Source: Ralstonia soli | GTDB lineage: Bacteria > Pseudomonadota > Gammaproteobacteria > Burkholderiales > Burkholderiaceae | Direction: 5' to 3' | Assembly: GCF_023955655.1 (NCBI RefSeq) | Contig: NZ_JAMXHT010000006.1 | Location: forward strand, 124,001 to 188,000 | DNA length: 64,000 nt | Shown here: positions 56,247 through 64,000 of the stretch, piece by piece | Position numbering within the stretch: position 1 is the stretch's first letter | Layout: the number at the start of each line of letters is the position of its first letter | Notes under the pieces: model-generated | Seen by the model: only the letters and a program-made list of their open reading frames with translations | What the model was told of the DNA's origin: nothing | Database searches by the model: none | Program-made: the position numbers and the translations under genes

Positions 56247-57449
56247 TCACGGGTTCATGACCACGCGCGTGCGGCGCTGCGCGAGCTGCAGGCCGACCAG
56301 TGCAAGACCTGCCGCCGCAATCACCGCCCCCACCACCGGCACAGCCGCATAGCCGAAGCCAGCCGAGATGGCCACGCCGCCCGCAGCAGCGCCCAGTGCA
56401 TTACCGAGATTGAACGCACCCACGTTGACCGACGACGCCAGCCCCGGCGCCTCGGCCGCGGCGCGCATCACGCGCATCTGCAGCGGCGGCACGACGGCGA
56501 AGGTAGCAATGCCCCATACCAGCAATGCCAGCGCCGCACCCGCATGCGTTTTGGCCAGCACAGGGAAGGCAAGCATCGTCACGATCAGCAGGATCAGGAA
56601 GCCGATCAGGCTGCCGTCGAGCGAGCGATCCGCCAGGCGGCCACCCGCGATATTGCCGATCGAAAAGCCGATGCCAATCAGCACCAGCATGGCCGTCACG
56701 AATGCAGGCGCGGCGCCAGTCAGATGAGCAAGCGTGGGGGCGACGTACGTGTAAAGCGTGAACATCGCACCGGCGCCTAGCATCGTGGTGGCCAGCGCGC
56801 CGAGCACGACGGGCCGCGTCAGCACCGCAAGTTCCGCGCGCAGGTTGGGCATCTTGCCGGCGTCACCCTTGGGCAGCGCGGCAAACAACCCCGCAATGGC
56901 GATCAAACCCAGGCTGGCCGTAGCGGCAAACGACATGCGCCAACCGATCATCTGACCGAGCCACGTTGCCGCGGGCACACCGCCCACATTGGCGATCGTC
57001 AGGCCCATGAACATCGTCGCCACGGCGCTCGCCTGCTTTTCGCGCGGCACGAGGCTGGCGGCCACCACCGAGCCGAGCCCAAAGAACGCACCGTGGTTGA
57101 GGCTGGTGACGAGCCGCGCGAGCAGCAGCGTCGTGTAATCCGGCGCGATGGCCGATAGCAGGTTGCCGATGGTGAAGATGCTCATCAGCGCGATCAGCGC
57201 CTTGCGGCGCGGCCAGCGCGCGAGCAGCAGCGTCATTACCGGCGCGCCCACCATCACGCCGATGGCGTAGGCGCTGATCAGCATGCCGGCCTGCGGAATC
57301 GACACGTGCACGCCATCGGCAATCACGGGCAGCAGGCCCATCGGCGAAAACTCGGTGGTCCCGATGCCGAACGCGCCGGCCGCGAGTGCGATCAACGGTA
57401 GCGTGGCGCTGCGGCGCGCATGGCTGGTGGAAACAGTGGTGGGGTTCAT
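56247..57449 (-). CDS. MFS transporter of the DHA1/AraJ-like efflux group
   Basis: A 400-residue inner membrane protein with 12 hydrophobic helices. LALAAGAFGIGTTEF lies in helix 1 and the antiporter-type motif ARWPRRKAL follows helix 2. MGLLPVIADGVHVSIPQAGMLI and GNIAGGRLADRSLDGS match the sugar-efflux/AraJ and YdhP-like branch. It is likely a drug or metabolite exporter; the substrate is not evident. ATG 57449 is chosen because the frame upstream (71 more codons) runs through the regulatory region. It is divergent from a MarR-family gene, which may control it. Confidence 0.9.
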   Translation of the reverse strand: MNPTTVSTSHARRSATLPLIALAAGAFGIGTTEFSPMGLLPVIADGVHVSIPQAGMLISAYAIGVMVGAPVMTLLLARWPRRKALIALMSIFTIGNLLSAIAPDYTTLLLARLVTSLNHGAFFGLGSVVAASLVPREKQASAVATMFMGLTIANVGGVPAATWLGQMIGWRMSFAATASLGLIAIAGLFAALPKGDAGKMPNLRAELAVLTRPVVLGALATTMLGAGAMFTLYTYVAPTLAHLTGAAPAFVTAMLVLIGIGFSIGNIAGGRLADRSLDGSLIGFLILLIVTMLAFPVLAKTHAGAALALLVWGIATFAVVPPLQMRVMRAAAEAPGLASSVNVGAFNLGNALGAAAGGVAISAGFGYAAVPVVGAVIAAAGLALVGLQLAQRRTRVVMNP

Positions 57450-57503
57450 GCGACAGACTCCAATGCACAGATAGAAACGGGCTGGATTTTTTGCCAACGT
57501 CTC

Positions 57504-57515
57504 GCAAACGTTTGA
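57504..57515. promoter_or_regulatory. LacI/PurR-like operator palindrome upstream of the MFS gene
   Basis: GCAAACGTTTGA: the perfect palindrome CAAACGTTTG (57505-57514) centred on CG, 56 bases before the MFS start. The form is that of LacI/GalR-family operators (compare the PurR box GCAAACGTTTGC). No LacI-type gene is in the window. Confidence 0.5.
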
Positions 57516-57632
57516 GCAAGCAAACGAAAAACGGCGCAAATACGGCCCGATCGCGCCGATGAGGGCGGAAGCCCTTTTCAGCGCAATCAGCATGGATGGC
57601 AGTGTGCCTGCTCGACTGGTGCCGAAAAACCC

Positions 57633-57667
57633 GTTGATTGACGAAACAGTCTTGAACGTCAATCAAC
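57633..57667. promoter_or_regulatory. Perfect 11-bp inverted repeat between MFS and MarR genes
   Basis: GTTGATTGACG (57633-57643) and CGTCAATCAAC (57657-57667) with a 13-base spacer. No T-run follows, so an operator, perhaps for the adjacent MarR-type protein, is more likely than a terminator. Apart from this and the palindrome at 57504, I see nothing else in the 326-base gap. Confidence 0.55.
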
Positions 57668-57775
57668 AATCCGTGCCACTCAGAACGCATTCCTTGTCAG
57701 CACTCCAGCGAAGTGACGGCTTTCCCAAATATGTCATGCCGTGATAAATTTCAGCCCGAACCGTTTGATTCCGCC

Positions 57776-58216
57776 ATGTCCAGCCCCGCCTCACGACCGT
57801 TGTCCAAGCAGGATTTCGAGAGCCTCTCCGATTTCCGCTACCACCTGCGCCGCTTCCTGCGTGCGTCTGAAGACCTGATCCACGCCAAGGGCATCACGCC
57901 GCTGCAGTATCAGCTGCTGCTGCACGTCAAGGGCTATGCCGGGCGCGAGTGGGCCACTGTTGGCGAGCTGGCCGAGCGCCTGCAGGCGTCACCGCACGGC
58001 ACCGCGGCGCTGGTCACGCGCTGCGAAGAGGCCGGCCTCGTGGAGCGCCACCCGAGCGACACCGACGCGCGCCAGGTGGAGGTCCACCTCTCAAAAAAGG
58101 GCGATCGCCTCGTCGCGCTGCTGGCCGCGCTGCACCAGAGCGAGCTGTCGGCCTTCAGCCGCGCTTTCAAGATCCCTCACCTCGAACAACCCGTCGAACC
58201 ATCCGCCGGGCAGTAA
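57776..58216 (+). CDS. MarR-family transcriptional regulator
   Basis: A 146-residue winged-helix regulator: helical N-terminus (SLSDFRYHLRRFLRASEDL), recognition region VGELAERLQASPHGTAALVTRCEEAGLVERHPSDTDARQVEV, and the wing DARQ. MarR proteins are dimeric repressors released by phenolic or oxidised ligands. ATG 57776 is preferred; the frame extends 21 codons upstream. The ClC gene follows after four bases and the MFS gene is divergent, so both are likely targets. Confidence 0.9.
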   Translation: MSSPASRPLSKQDFESLSDFRYHLRRFLRASEDLIHAKGITPLQYQLLLHVKGYAGREWATVGELAERLQASPHGTAALVTRCEEAGLVERHPSDTDARQVEVHLSKKGDRLVALLAALHQSELSAFSRAFKIPHLEQPVEPSAGQ

Positions 58217-58220
58217 CGCC

Positions 58221-60035
58221 ATGCAAACCCTCGAGCACCAGCATCGGCGCGACTTTGCGACCGACACCACGCTGTTCCGCACCACAGCGCTGGCGGTCGT
58301 GATTGCTGCGTTCGCCACGCTGGCGGCGGTCGCGCTGCTCAACCTGATCCGCTTCTTCACCAACCTGTTCTTCTTCCAGACGCTGTCGCTGGCAGACCGC
58401 TCGCCGGCGGCCAACACGCTGGGGGCGTGGGTGATCGTAGTGCCGCTCGTCGGCGGTCTGATCGTCGGGCTGATGGCGCGCTTCGGCTCGGAGAAGATCC
58501 GTGGCCACGGCATCCCCGAGGCCATCGAGGCCATCCTCTTCGGCAAGAGCAGGATGTCGCCCAAGGTGGCGGTGCTCAAGCCGCTGTCGTCGGGCATTGT
58601 GATCGGCAGCGGCGGGCCCTTCGGCGCAGAAGGCCCGATCATCATGACGGGCGGCGCGATCGGCTCATTGTTCGCGCAGTTCTTCAAGCTGACGGCGGCC
58701 GAGCGCAAAACGCTGCTGGTGGCCGGTGCCACGGCGGGCATGACGGCCGTGTTCGGCACGCCGGTGGCGGCGTTGCTGCTGGCGGTGGAACTGCTGCTGT
58801 TCGAATGGCGCCCGCGCAGCATGCTGCCCGTGGCGGTGGCATGCGCGGTGGCCGGTTTCCTGCGCGTGCTGGTGCTGGAGCCCGGCCCGCTGTTCCCGCT
58901 GCAAACCACCCCGGCAACCCTGCCCGCGCTGGGCTCGTGCTTGGTCGCCGGGCTGCTGTGCGGCGCGCTGGCGCGCTCGCTGTCGATGGCGCTGTACAAG
59001 ACGGAAGACCTGTTCGGCCGATTGCCCATTCACTGGATGTGGTGGCCGGCCATCGGCGGCCTAGTGGTGGGCATTGGTGGCTATTTCGAGCCGCGCGCGC
59101 TGGGCGTGGGCTACGACGTCATCGGCGACCTGCTGCACAACCACCTGGCCATCCGCGTGGCGCTGGCGCTGCTGGCGGTCAAGGCGGTCATCTGGGTGAT
59201 CGCGCTGGGCTCGGGCACGTCGGGCGGTGTGCTGGCCCCGCTGCTGATGATGGGTGCAGGCTTGGGTGTGCTGGTCGGCCCAGTCCTGCCCGGCGGCGAT
59301 CCGGGCCTGTGGCCGCTCGTGTGCATGGCCGCCATGCTGGCCGGCGTGCTGGGCGCCCCGCTCACGGCCATCGTCTTCGCCTTCGGGCTCACGCACGATG
59401 TGAATGCACTGCTGCCGATCCTGCTGGCGGTGTCGGTGTCCTACGGCTTTGTCGTGTTGACCATGCCGCGCTCGATCATGACCGAGAAGATCGCACGCCG
59501 CGGCTTCCACATCTATCGCGAATACGCGGTCGACCCGCTCGAGCGCCACGCCGTGGATGAAGTGATGACGCGCGCTGTGCAGACCATTGATGCAGACGCC
59601 ACGCTGGCCGACACCCTCGCCGATCGCTTCGGTGCGCAGCAGGCTCACCGCGCGTTTCCGGTAGTACGCGATGGCATGCTCGTCGGCATGCTCGACCGCG
59701 ATGCCCTGCTGGCGAGTCAGAAGCGCGGCGCCGTCAACGTGGCCGAACTGTTCGGCGCCAATGCCCCGGTGATGGCGCTGCCGGGCGAAACCTGCCGCAT
59801 CGTTGCCACGCGCCTAGCAGTGCATGGGCTGGAGCGCCTGCCGGTGGTGGCCGATTCCCAATCGCGGGCGCTGGTCGGCATCGTCTCGCGCAGCGATCTG
59901 GTCAAGCCGTCGCTGGCGTTCTTCGACGAGGAACAGCGCCGCGAGCGCTTCCGCCGTGTGCCGCTGTCGGGCACGCGCACGCACCTGGAGCTGCGCCGTC
60001 GTCGCAATGGGCGCGCCGGCCGGGCAGCGCGTTAA
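58221..60035 (+). CDS. ClC-family chloride channel/transporter with C-terminal CBS domains
   Basis: A 604-residue membrane protein with a ClC core: GHGIPEAIEAILFGKSRM, GSGGPFGAEGP with the gating Glu137, and SGTSGGVLAPLLMMGAG, the third anion-site motif. Two CBS domains occupy about 445-590 (VMTRAVQTIDADATLADTL ... VVADSQSRALVGIVSRSDL). The E. coli motif GREGP appears as GAEGP. The gating Glu is kept, which is compatible with Cl-/H+ exchange or channel function; sequence cannot decide. CBS domains usually bind adenine nucleotides. It lies four bases after the MarR gene and is surely co-transcribed. Fluoride-specific ClC-F proteins differ in the selectivity motif and are less likely. Confidence 0.93.
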   Translation: MQTLEHQHRRDFATDTTLFRTTALAVVIAAFATLAAVALLNLIRFFTNLFFFQTLSLADRSPAANTLGAWVIVVPLVGGLIVGLMARFGSEKIRGHGIPEAIEAILFGKSRMSPKVAVLKPLSSGIVIGSGGPFGAEGPIIMTGGAIGSLFAQFFKLTAAERKTLLVAGATAGMTAVFGTPVAALLLAVELLLFEWRPRSMLPVAVACAVAGFLRVLVLEPGPLFPLQTTPATLPALGSCLVAGLLCGALARSLSMALYKTEDLFGRLPIHWMWWPAIGGLVVGIGGYFEPRALGVGYDVIGDLLHNHLAIRVALALLAVKAVIWVIALGSGTSGGVLAPLLMMGAGLGVLVGPVLPGGDPGLWPLVCMAAMLAGVLGAPLTAIVFAFGLTHDVNALLPILLAVSVSYGFVVLTMPRSIMTEKIARRGFHIYREYAVDPLERHAVDEVMTRAVQTIDADATLADTLADRFGAQQAHRAFPVVRDGMLVGMLDRDALLASQKRGAVNVAELFGANAPVMALPGETCRIVATRLAVHGLERLPVVADSQSRALVGIVSRSDLVKPSLAFFDEEQRRERFRRVPLSGTRTHLELRRRRNGRAGRAAR

Positions 60036-60047
60036 GGCGCAACCAGC

Positions 60048-60469
60048 TTAGTGCAGGACGAGTTAGACGCGCCGATTCTTCGCGCGGCCGTGCTCGTTCT
60101 CGTTGCTGGCCACCGGCGCCAGCGATGCCACACACCCTTGCCCGACAGCCGCGCCGCGGCAATCCCGTACTGCGACAACAACGCCTTGACCACCGCCTCC
60201 GCACGCTGCTGCAACAGGTCCTGGTTGCGCGCGAACGGCCCCGGTTGTCGGTGTGCCCGACGATGAAGACCTTGAGCGCCGGCGCCCCCTTCAGCAATTG
60301 CGCCATCTGGTCGAGCTGCGGCTTGGATTCCGCCTTGAGCGTCGCCTTGTCGGTATCGAAATAGACGCCATACGGCGCGACCTTGCCGTCGCTCTGCAGC
60401 GCCTTCTGCAGGGCAGCCGGCGCATTGGCCGAGTATAGGAAGCCGTCTGCCCTGTCGTGTTGCGCCGTC
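60048..60469 (-). pseudogene. Remnant of an OmpA-domain protein, truncated and frameshifted
   Basis: On the minus strand the OmpA domain is recognisable in three frames: QKALQSDGKVAPYGVYFDTDKATLKAE ... VGHTDN in one, then after a single-base loss near 60240 RNQDLLQQRAEAVVKALLSQYG and ARLSGKGV in a second, and after a two-base gain near 60128 ASLAPVASNENEHGRAKNRRV in a third. The last frame stops at TAA (60065-60063) exactly where the domain would go on to Glu-Leu-Val; a second stop lies at 60048. The signal peptide and N-terminal half are missing; similarity fades at the stop codon of the diguanylate cyclase gene. Three independent lesions make decay more likely than sequencing error. Confidence 0.8.
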
Positions 60470-62134
60470 TTAACCTGCGATATGCCGATTGCGCCCGCTT
60501 TCCTTGGCGCGATACAGCGCCAGATCGGCACGCTTGAGCATCTCCGATGCGGTATCGCCCGGCCGGCAGAGCGTCATGCCCATGCTGACGGTCATCGACA
60601 GGCCGGTCGGAAAGCTCTCGTCCGTTTCGGCCACCGCGGCGCGCAGGCGTTCAGCCACTTCGGTGGCGGCGTCCAGCGTCGTGCGGCCCATGACGATGGC
60701 GAACTCCTCGCCGCCCAGACGCCCCACCAGATCACCGCTGCGCAGCACCCCCGTGGCGAGCGAGGCAAAGCGCTGCAGTGCCATATCGCCCACCGCGTGG
60801 CCCCATGTGTCGTTGATGCGTTTGAAGTGATCCAGATCGGCCAGCACCAATACCAGCGGCTCGGCGCGATTGTGGGCGCGCGTGAGCACCGAATCGAACA
60901 GCGCCAAAAAGCGCCGCCGCGTGAGCACACCGGTCAGATGGTCAAAGTGCGCCTCATTGGCAAGAGCGCTGTTGGTGCGCTGCAGACGCTGGTTCAGATG
61001 GCGCGTCACACGGTGGTGCTGCCGTTCGCGCACCAGGGACCACGCCACCAGCACGAACGTCACCAGCACGCTCACGAACAGCACGAAGCCGATCGTGCGG
61101 TTGCGCGCATGGTTGGCGATCTGCTGACCCCATGCAGGCAGCGGCTCGGCCACCACGACCGTGAGGTCCGCGCTGGCATTGCGCGACACCGTCAGCGATG
61201 GCATCGCACTGCCTTGGCGCCAGGCCAGCGTGTCGCGCACTTGAGCGGGCACCCAGGCAGGGACGTCGCGGTGGGCTGTCGCATTGGCTTGATACGGCCA
61301 CGTCTCGAAGTCGACGCGCTGATAGGCGTTGTAGCGATCGCTGGCGCCCATCTGCTGCAGCCGCGCATCCGGCAGGATCTTGCCGATCAGCGATGCATCG
61401 GTCGACAGGATGATCAGCCCATTCGGATCCGTCACCAGCGAGGTCGGATGCGATACCCAGTGCTGCAAGCGCGCGAGGCTCACCTTGGTGCCCATCGCTG
61501 CAACGAGGTAGCCGTCGGCGTCATACACGGGAGCGGCAAAGAACAGCCCCGGTATGCCGGTCACCCGCCCCACCGTGAACTGCTCGCCGAGGCCGCCCAG
61601 CATCGCCTCCTTCATGTATGGCTGCATGCTCGACTGCACGCCGAGAAACGAATCGCCATGGCCGCCATTGTTGGCCAGCACGACATAGTTTTGCGGGTTG
61701 ACGACCCACACGTAGTCCAGCCCGAGATTGCCGGCGGTGGCGCTCAGGAAGGCGTTGGTGTCGACCACTTCCCGGTGCGACATCGCCTCTTCGGCGCGAG
61801 AGGCCTCGTCCATCAGGTTCCAGCGCCGCGTGTCGACGCGCTTGACCGCGCGCGGGATGGCGTCGATCTGCGCGAGCGTCTGCGGAAGCGCGCGCAGCAG
61901 CGCCACGTCGGCCGTGATCTGGTTCGACATCCCTTCTGCCACCTGCGCAGCGAGCTGGCGCCGTGCCTCCACCATCTGCTGCATGTCGCGCGCGCCCATC
62001 CCGTCGGCCGCCAGGCAAGCGGCAAACCAGCACAGCGCCACCCCGACCACCGCTCCTGACAGCCACAGCGCCAGCCGCACGGCGCGCGCGCCATGGGCCG
62101 ACGATGCCGAAGGTGACGGTGCAGGCGCCCTCAT
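60470..62134 (-). CDS. Membrane-bound diguanylate cyclase with periplasmic sensor domain
   Basis: A 554-residue signalling protein. It has two transmembrane helices (about 24-45 and 320-340) that enclose a periplasmic dCache-like sensor domain of roughly 270 residues. A short coiled linker precedes a GGDEF domain. The catalytic motif is GGEEF at 474-478 and the inhibitory I-site RSGD is at 465-468, so it should make cyclic di-GMP and be product-inhibited. Start ATG 62134 overlaps the SDR stop region by one turn; the frame extends 18 more codons upstream. The ligand of the sensor is unknown. Confidence 0.92.
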   Translation of the reverse strand: MRAPAPSPSASSAHGARAVRLALWLSGAVVGVALCWFAACLAADGMGARDMQQMVEARRQLAAQVAEGMSNQITADVALLRALPQTLAQIDAIPRAVKRVDTRRWNLMDEASRAEEAMSHREVVDTNAFLSATAGNLGLDYVWVVNPQNYVVLANNGGHGDSFLGVQSSMQPYMKEAMLGGLGEQFTVGRVTGIPGLFFAAPVYDADGYLVAAMGTKVSLARLQHWVSHPTSLVTDPNGLIILSTDASLIGKILPDARLQQMGASDRYNAYQRVDFETWPYQANATAHRDVPAWVPAQVRDTLAWRQGSAMPSLTVSRNASADLTVVVAEPLPAWGQQIANHARNRTIGFVLFVSVLVTFVLVAWSLVRERQHHRVTRHLNQRLQRTNSALANEAHFDHLTGVLTRRRFLALFDSVLTRAHNRAEPLVLVLADLDHFKRINDTWGHAVGDMALQRFASLATGVLRSGDLVGRLGGEEFAIVMGRTTLDAATEVAERLRAAVAETDESFPTGLSMTVSMGMTLCRPGDTASEMLKRADLALYRAKESGRNRHIAG

Positions 62135-62135
62135 G

Positions 62136-63137
62136 TCAGGCCTCGCTGCCCAGAAAATCCGCGACTGTCGGGTAGCGCAGCGCCACACGCAGCTCGCGCG
62201 TCAGGCGTGCATTGCGTAACCGGCGCGATTCGCTCATGAACGACAGCAGCGTCGGCTCGATCTGCGTAACAGCTTCGGCCCGCGAGATGCGCGGCGGTCG
62301 CTGCAGGCCCCGCGCATCGGCCACGGCATCAAAGTAGTCGCCCATGCGCAGCTCCGATGCATCACTGGCATGCACGATGCGCTGCGACCGCCCCCGGAAC
62401 AGCGCGGCAATCAGCGCGCGCGCCAGGTCATCGGCGTGGATGTGGTTGGTGTAGACGTCGTCTTCCGAGCGCAAGGCGGGGGTGCCGCGCTGCAGTCGGG
62501 CGACGGGCAGGCGATCAGCCGCGTAAATGCCGGGAATGCGCAGGATCGACGTGCGCCAGCCGCCGCCCGCACCGAACCAGCGCACGCGGCGTTCCGCAGC
62601 CACGCGGCGCCGCGCGCGCGCCGTCGTTGGCTTCACCGGGCGGGATTCGGCAACCCAGGCACCCCCCGCGTCGCCGTATACGCCGCTGGTGCTCGCATAC
62701 ACGAACGCACGCGCTTGGAGGCGGGTTTTCAAGCGCCCTATCACACCACCAAGCCTGCGCGCCCGGTCGGGTAAAATGCGACGTTTTGTGGCTCGCGGTA
62801 TCGGGGCAGGACGCGCCAGCGTGTGCAGCAATGCAGCGGTACGCGGGTCGTCGTTGCCGGCAGTCGGCGGCGGTGCCAGGTGCAGCACGCGCGGGCTTAA
62901 ACCCCGCAGGCGGCGCAGCGACGCGGCATCGTCCAGATTGGCGACAATCGGCACGGCACCGGCTTCACGCAACGATGCACGGCCCGCCTCGCGCGAGGTG
63001 ACGGCAAAGACGCGAAAACGCGTGCGCAGCGTCGTCAGGCAGCGTTGGCCGACATCGCCGCAGCCGACGATCAGCACGCGCGGAAGGCCCAGGCGTGGCA
63101 TAGGTTTGGATGGCAGAGCACCTGTCTGGCTCACCAT
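62136..63137 (-). CDS. NAD(P)-dependent epimerase/SDR-family protein (YeeZ-like)
   Basis: A 333-residue Rossmann protein: VLIVGCGDVGQRCL binds the dinucleotide, FVYASTSGVYGD replaces the usual YxxxK region, and VLRIPGIYAADRLP and HIHADDLARALIAAL follow. It belongs to the extended-SDR YeeZ-like group with unknown substrate. ATG 63137 or ATG 63101 (12 codons later) are both possible; neither has a strong Shine-Dalgarno. Compared with typical members it has a highly basic stretch (RATKRRILPDRARRLGG ...) of about 35 residues before the FVYAS strand. It is divergent from the reductase gene across 69 bases. Confidence 0.85.
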   Translation of the reverse strand: MVSQTGALPSKPMPRLGLPRVLIVGCGDVGQRCLTTLRTRFRVFAVTSREAGRASLREAGAVPIVANLDDAASLRRLRGLSPRVLHLAPPPTAGNDDPRTAALLHTLARPAPIPRATKRRILPDRARRLGGVIGRLKTRLQARAFVYASTSGVYGDAGGAWVAESRPVKPTTARARRRVAAERRVRWFGAGGGWRTSILRIPGIYAADRLPVARLQRGTPALRSEDDVYTNHIHADDLARALIAALFRGRSQRIVHASDASELRMGDYFDAVADARGLQRPPRISRAEAVTQIEPTLLSFMSESRRLRNARLTRELRVALRYPTVADFLGSEA

Positions 63138-63206
63138 CGAACGTGCCGCCGGATTTGCCACATTGGGGCGACCAGACACTCTTTTCAACATATTCGGAAT
63201 TGTAGT

Positions 63207-64000
63207 ATGGCTTACCAGATCAACGTGCTGCCCAGCGGCCGCCAGTTCCAGGCCGAAGACGGCGAGACCATCCTTGCAGCAGCGCTGCGCCAGGGCATCG
63301 GCCTGCCGTACGGCTGCAAGAACGGGGCATGCGGCTCGTGCAAGGGCCATGTGCGCGAGGGCTCCATCGTGCAGGGCAACCACTCGCCCAACGCGCTGAC
63401 GGCGCAGGAAGCCACCGAAGGCCGCGCGCTGTTCTGCTGCGCCACGCCCGCGACGGACGTCACCATTGAAGTGCGCGAAGTGCAAGGCGCCGGCGATGTG
63501 CCCATCAAGAAGATTCCGTGCCGCGTGGCCTCGCTGGAAAAGGCCGCGCCGGACGTCACCATCGTCAAGCTGCAACTGCCGGCCACCGAGCGCATGCAAT
63601 TCCTGGCCGGGCAGTACGTGGAATTCATCCTGCGCGACGGCAAGCGCCGCAGCTACTCGATCGCCAATCCGCCGCACGAAGAAGGCCCGATCGAGCTGCA
63701 CATCCGCCACATGCCGGGCGGCGCGTTCACCGATTACGTGTTCGGCGCCAAGGAAGGCGCACCGGCCATGAAGGAGCGCGACATCCTGCGCTTCGAAGGG
63801 CCGCTGGGCAGCTTCTTCCTGCGTGAAGAATCCGACAAGCCGATCATCCTGCTGGCCTCGGGCACGGGTTTCGCGCCCATCAAGGCCATCGTTGAGCATG
63901 CCCAGTTCATCAAGAGCACGCGCCCGATGACGCTGTACTGGGGCGGCCGTCGCCCGCAAGACCTGTACATGCACGCCAAGGCTGAAGAATGGGCGCGCAC
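63207..64000 (+). CDS. 2Fe-2S/FNR flavoprotein reductase (CDP-6-deoxy-delta-3,4-glucoseen reductase-like), 3' end outside window
   Basis: The first 264 codons of a gene that runs past the right edge. An N-terminal plant-type ferredoxin domain has its [2Fe-2S] cysteines at 37, 42 and 45 (PYGCKNGACGSCKGH) and 77 or 78 (FCCA). A ferredoxin-NADP reductase domain follows: the FAD motif RRSYSIANPP and the NAD(P) motif LLASGTGFAPIK. This layout is that of AscD/CDP-6-deoxy-delta-3,4-glucoseen reductase-like electron-transfer proteins. In Burkholderiaceae these are common housekeeping genes outside dideoxysugar clusters, so the name states family only. ATG 63207 gives the ferredoxin N-terminus MAYQINVLPSGRQFQ. 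Confidence 0.9.
   Translation, partial: MAYQINVLPSGRQFQAEDGETILAAALRQGIGLPYGCKNGACGSCKGHVREGSIVQGNHSPNALTAQEATEGRALFCCATPATDVTIEVREVQGAGDVPIKKIPCRVASLEKAAPDVTIVKLQLPATERMQFLAGQYVEFILRDGKRRSYSIANPPHEEGPIELHIRHMPGGAFTDYVFGAKEGAPAMKERDILRFEGPLGSFFLREESDKPIILLASGTGFAPIKAIVEHAQFIKSTRPMTLYWGGRRPQDLYMHAKAEEWAR

Overview
The window is high-GC, densely coded, free of mobile elements, and reads as chromosomal DNA of a beta-proteobacterium of the family Burkholderiaceae, most likely Ralstonia. That assignment is inferred from protein families and gene order (DUF3305/DUF3306 formate-dehydrogenase accessory genes, DUF3460, DUF2486, DUF934 in the cys operon, zapA followed by 6S RNA); no database search was possible.

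Layout. 1-5 kb (minus): a TorD-like chaperone cut by the window edge, a multi-cluster ferredoxin, DUF3306, DUF3305 and the Fe-S carrier ApbC, probably one operon serving a molybdenum formate dehydrogenase beyond the left edge. 5.2-8.2 kb: an OmpA-type lipoprotein, a structured 3' region ending in a strong terminator, and metG. 8.3-14.6 kb (minus): a BamE-like lipoprotein and the tamB/tamA pair. 14.9-17.6 kb: DUF3460, scpA, panC and a ParA-like ATPase. 17.7-30.5 kb: a cobalamin locus. cobQ reads left; cobU-cbiB-cobD-btuF reads right; btuB-btuC-btuD-cobO-cobT-cobS-cobC reads left as a translationally coupled run headed by a clear cobalamin riboswitch. The two converging arms meet at a 462-bp array of about 22 degenerate 21-bp repeats that fills the whole gap between the stop codons of btuF and cobC. 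30.6-33.1 kb: zapB-like, zapA, 6S RNA, an EVE-domain gene and a SIMPL-domain gene. 33.2-41.4 kb: lgt, a first ilvD, DUF2486, holC, pepA, lptF, lptG and a small cbiX-type chelatase. 41.4-50.1 kb: an isomerase, the assimilatory sulfate operon (cysI, DUF934, cysH, cysD, cysN, cobA-type methyltransferase), a TauE/SafE permease and divergent cysB. 50.2-60.0 kb: an amino-acid-type binding protein, a hydroxyacid dehydrogenase, tRNA-Leu(CAA), a second ilvD, a K+ channel, a GlcG/HbpS protein, an MFS transporter divergent from MarR, and a ClC channel. 60.0-64.0 kb: an OmpA-domain pseudogene, a diguanylate cyclase, an SDR-family protein and a ferredoxin-reductase gene cut by the right edge.

Working together: the B12 genes cover uptake (BtuB, BtuF, BtuC, BtuD), adenosylation (CobO), amidation (CobQ), side-arm synthesis (CobD, CbiB) and nucleotide-loop assembly (CobU, CobT, CobS, CobC); corrin-ring genes are absent here. 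The cys genes take adenylyl sulfate to sulfide, with CobA and the CbiX-type chelatase as plausible suppliers of siroheme. The items most worth a second look are the 21-bp array, the candidate small RNA after the OmpA lipoprotein gene, the hairpin-bearing 6S leader, and the operator-like palindromes between the MFS and MarR genes.
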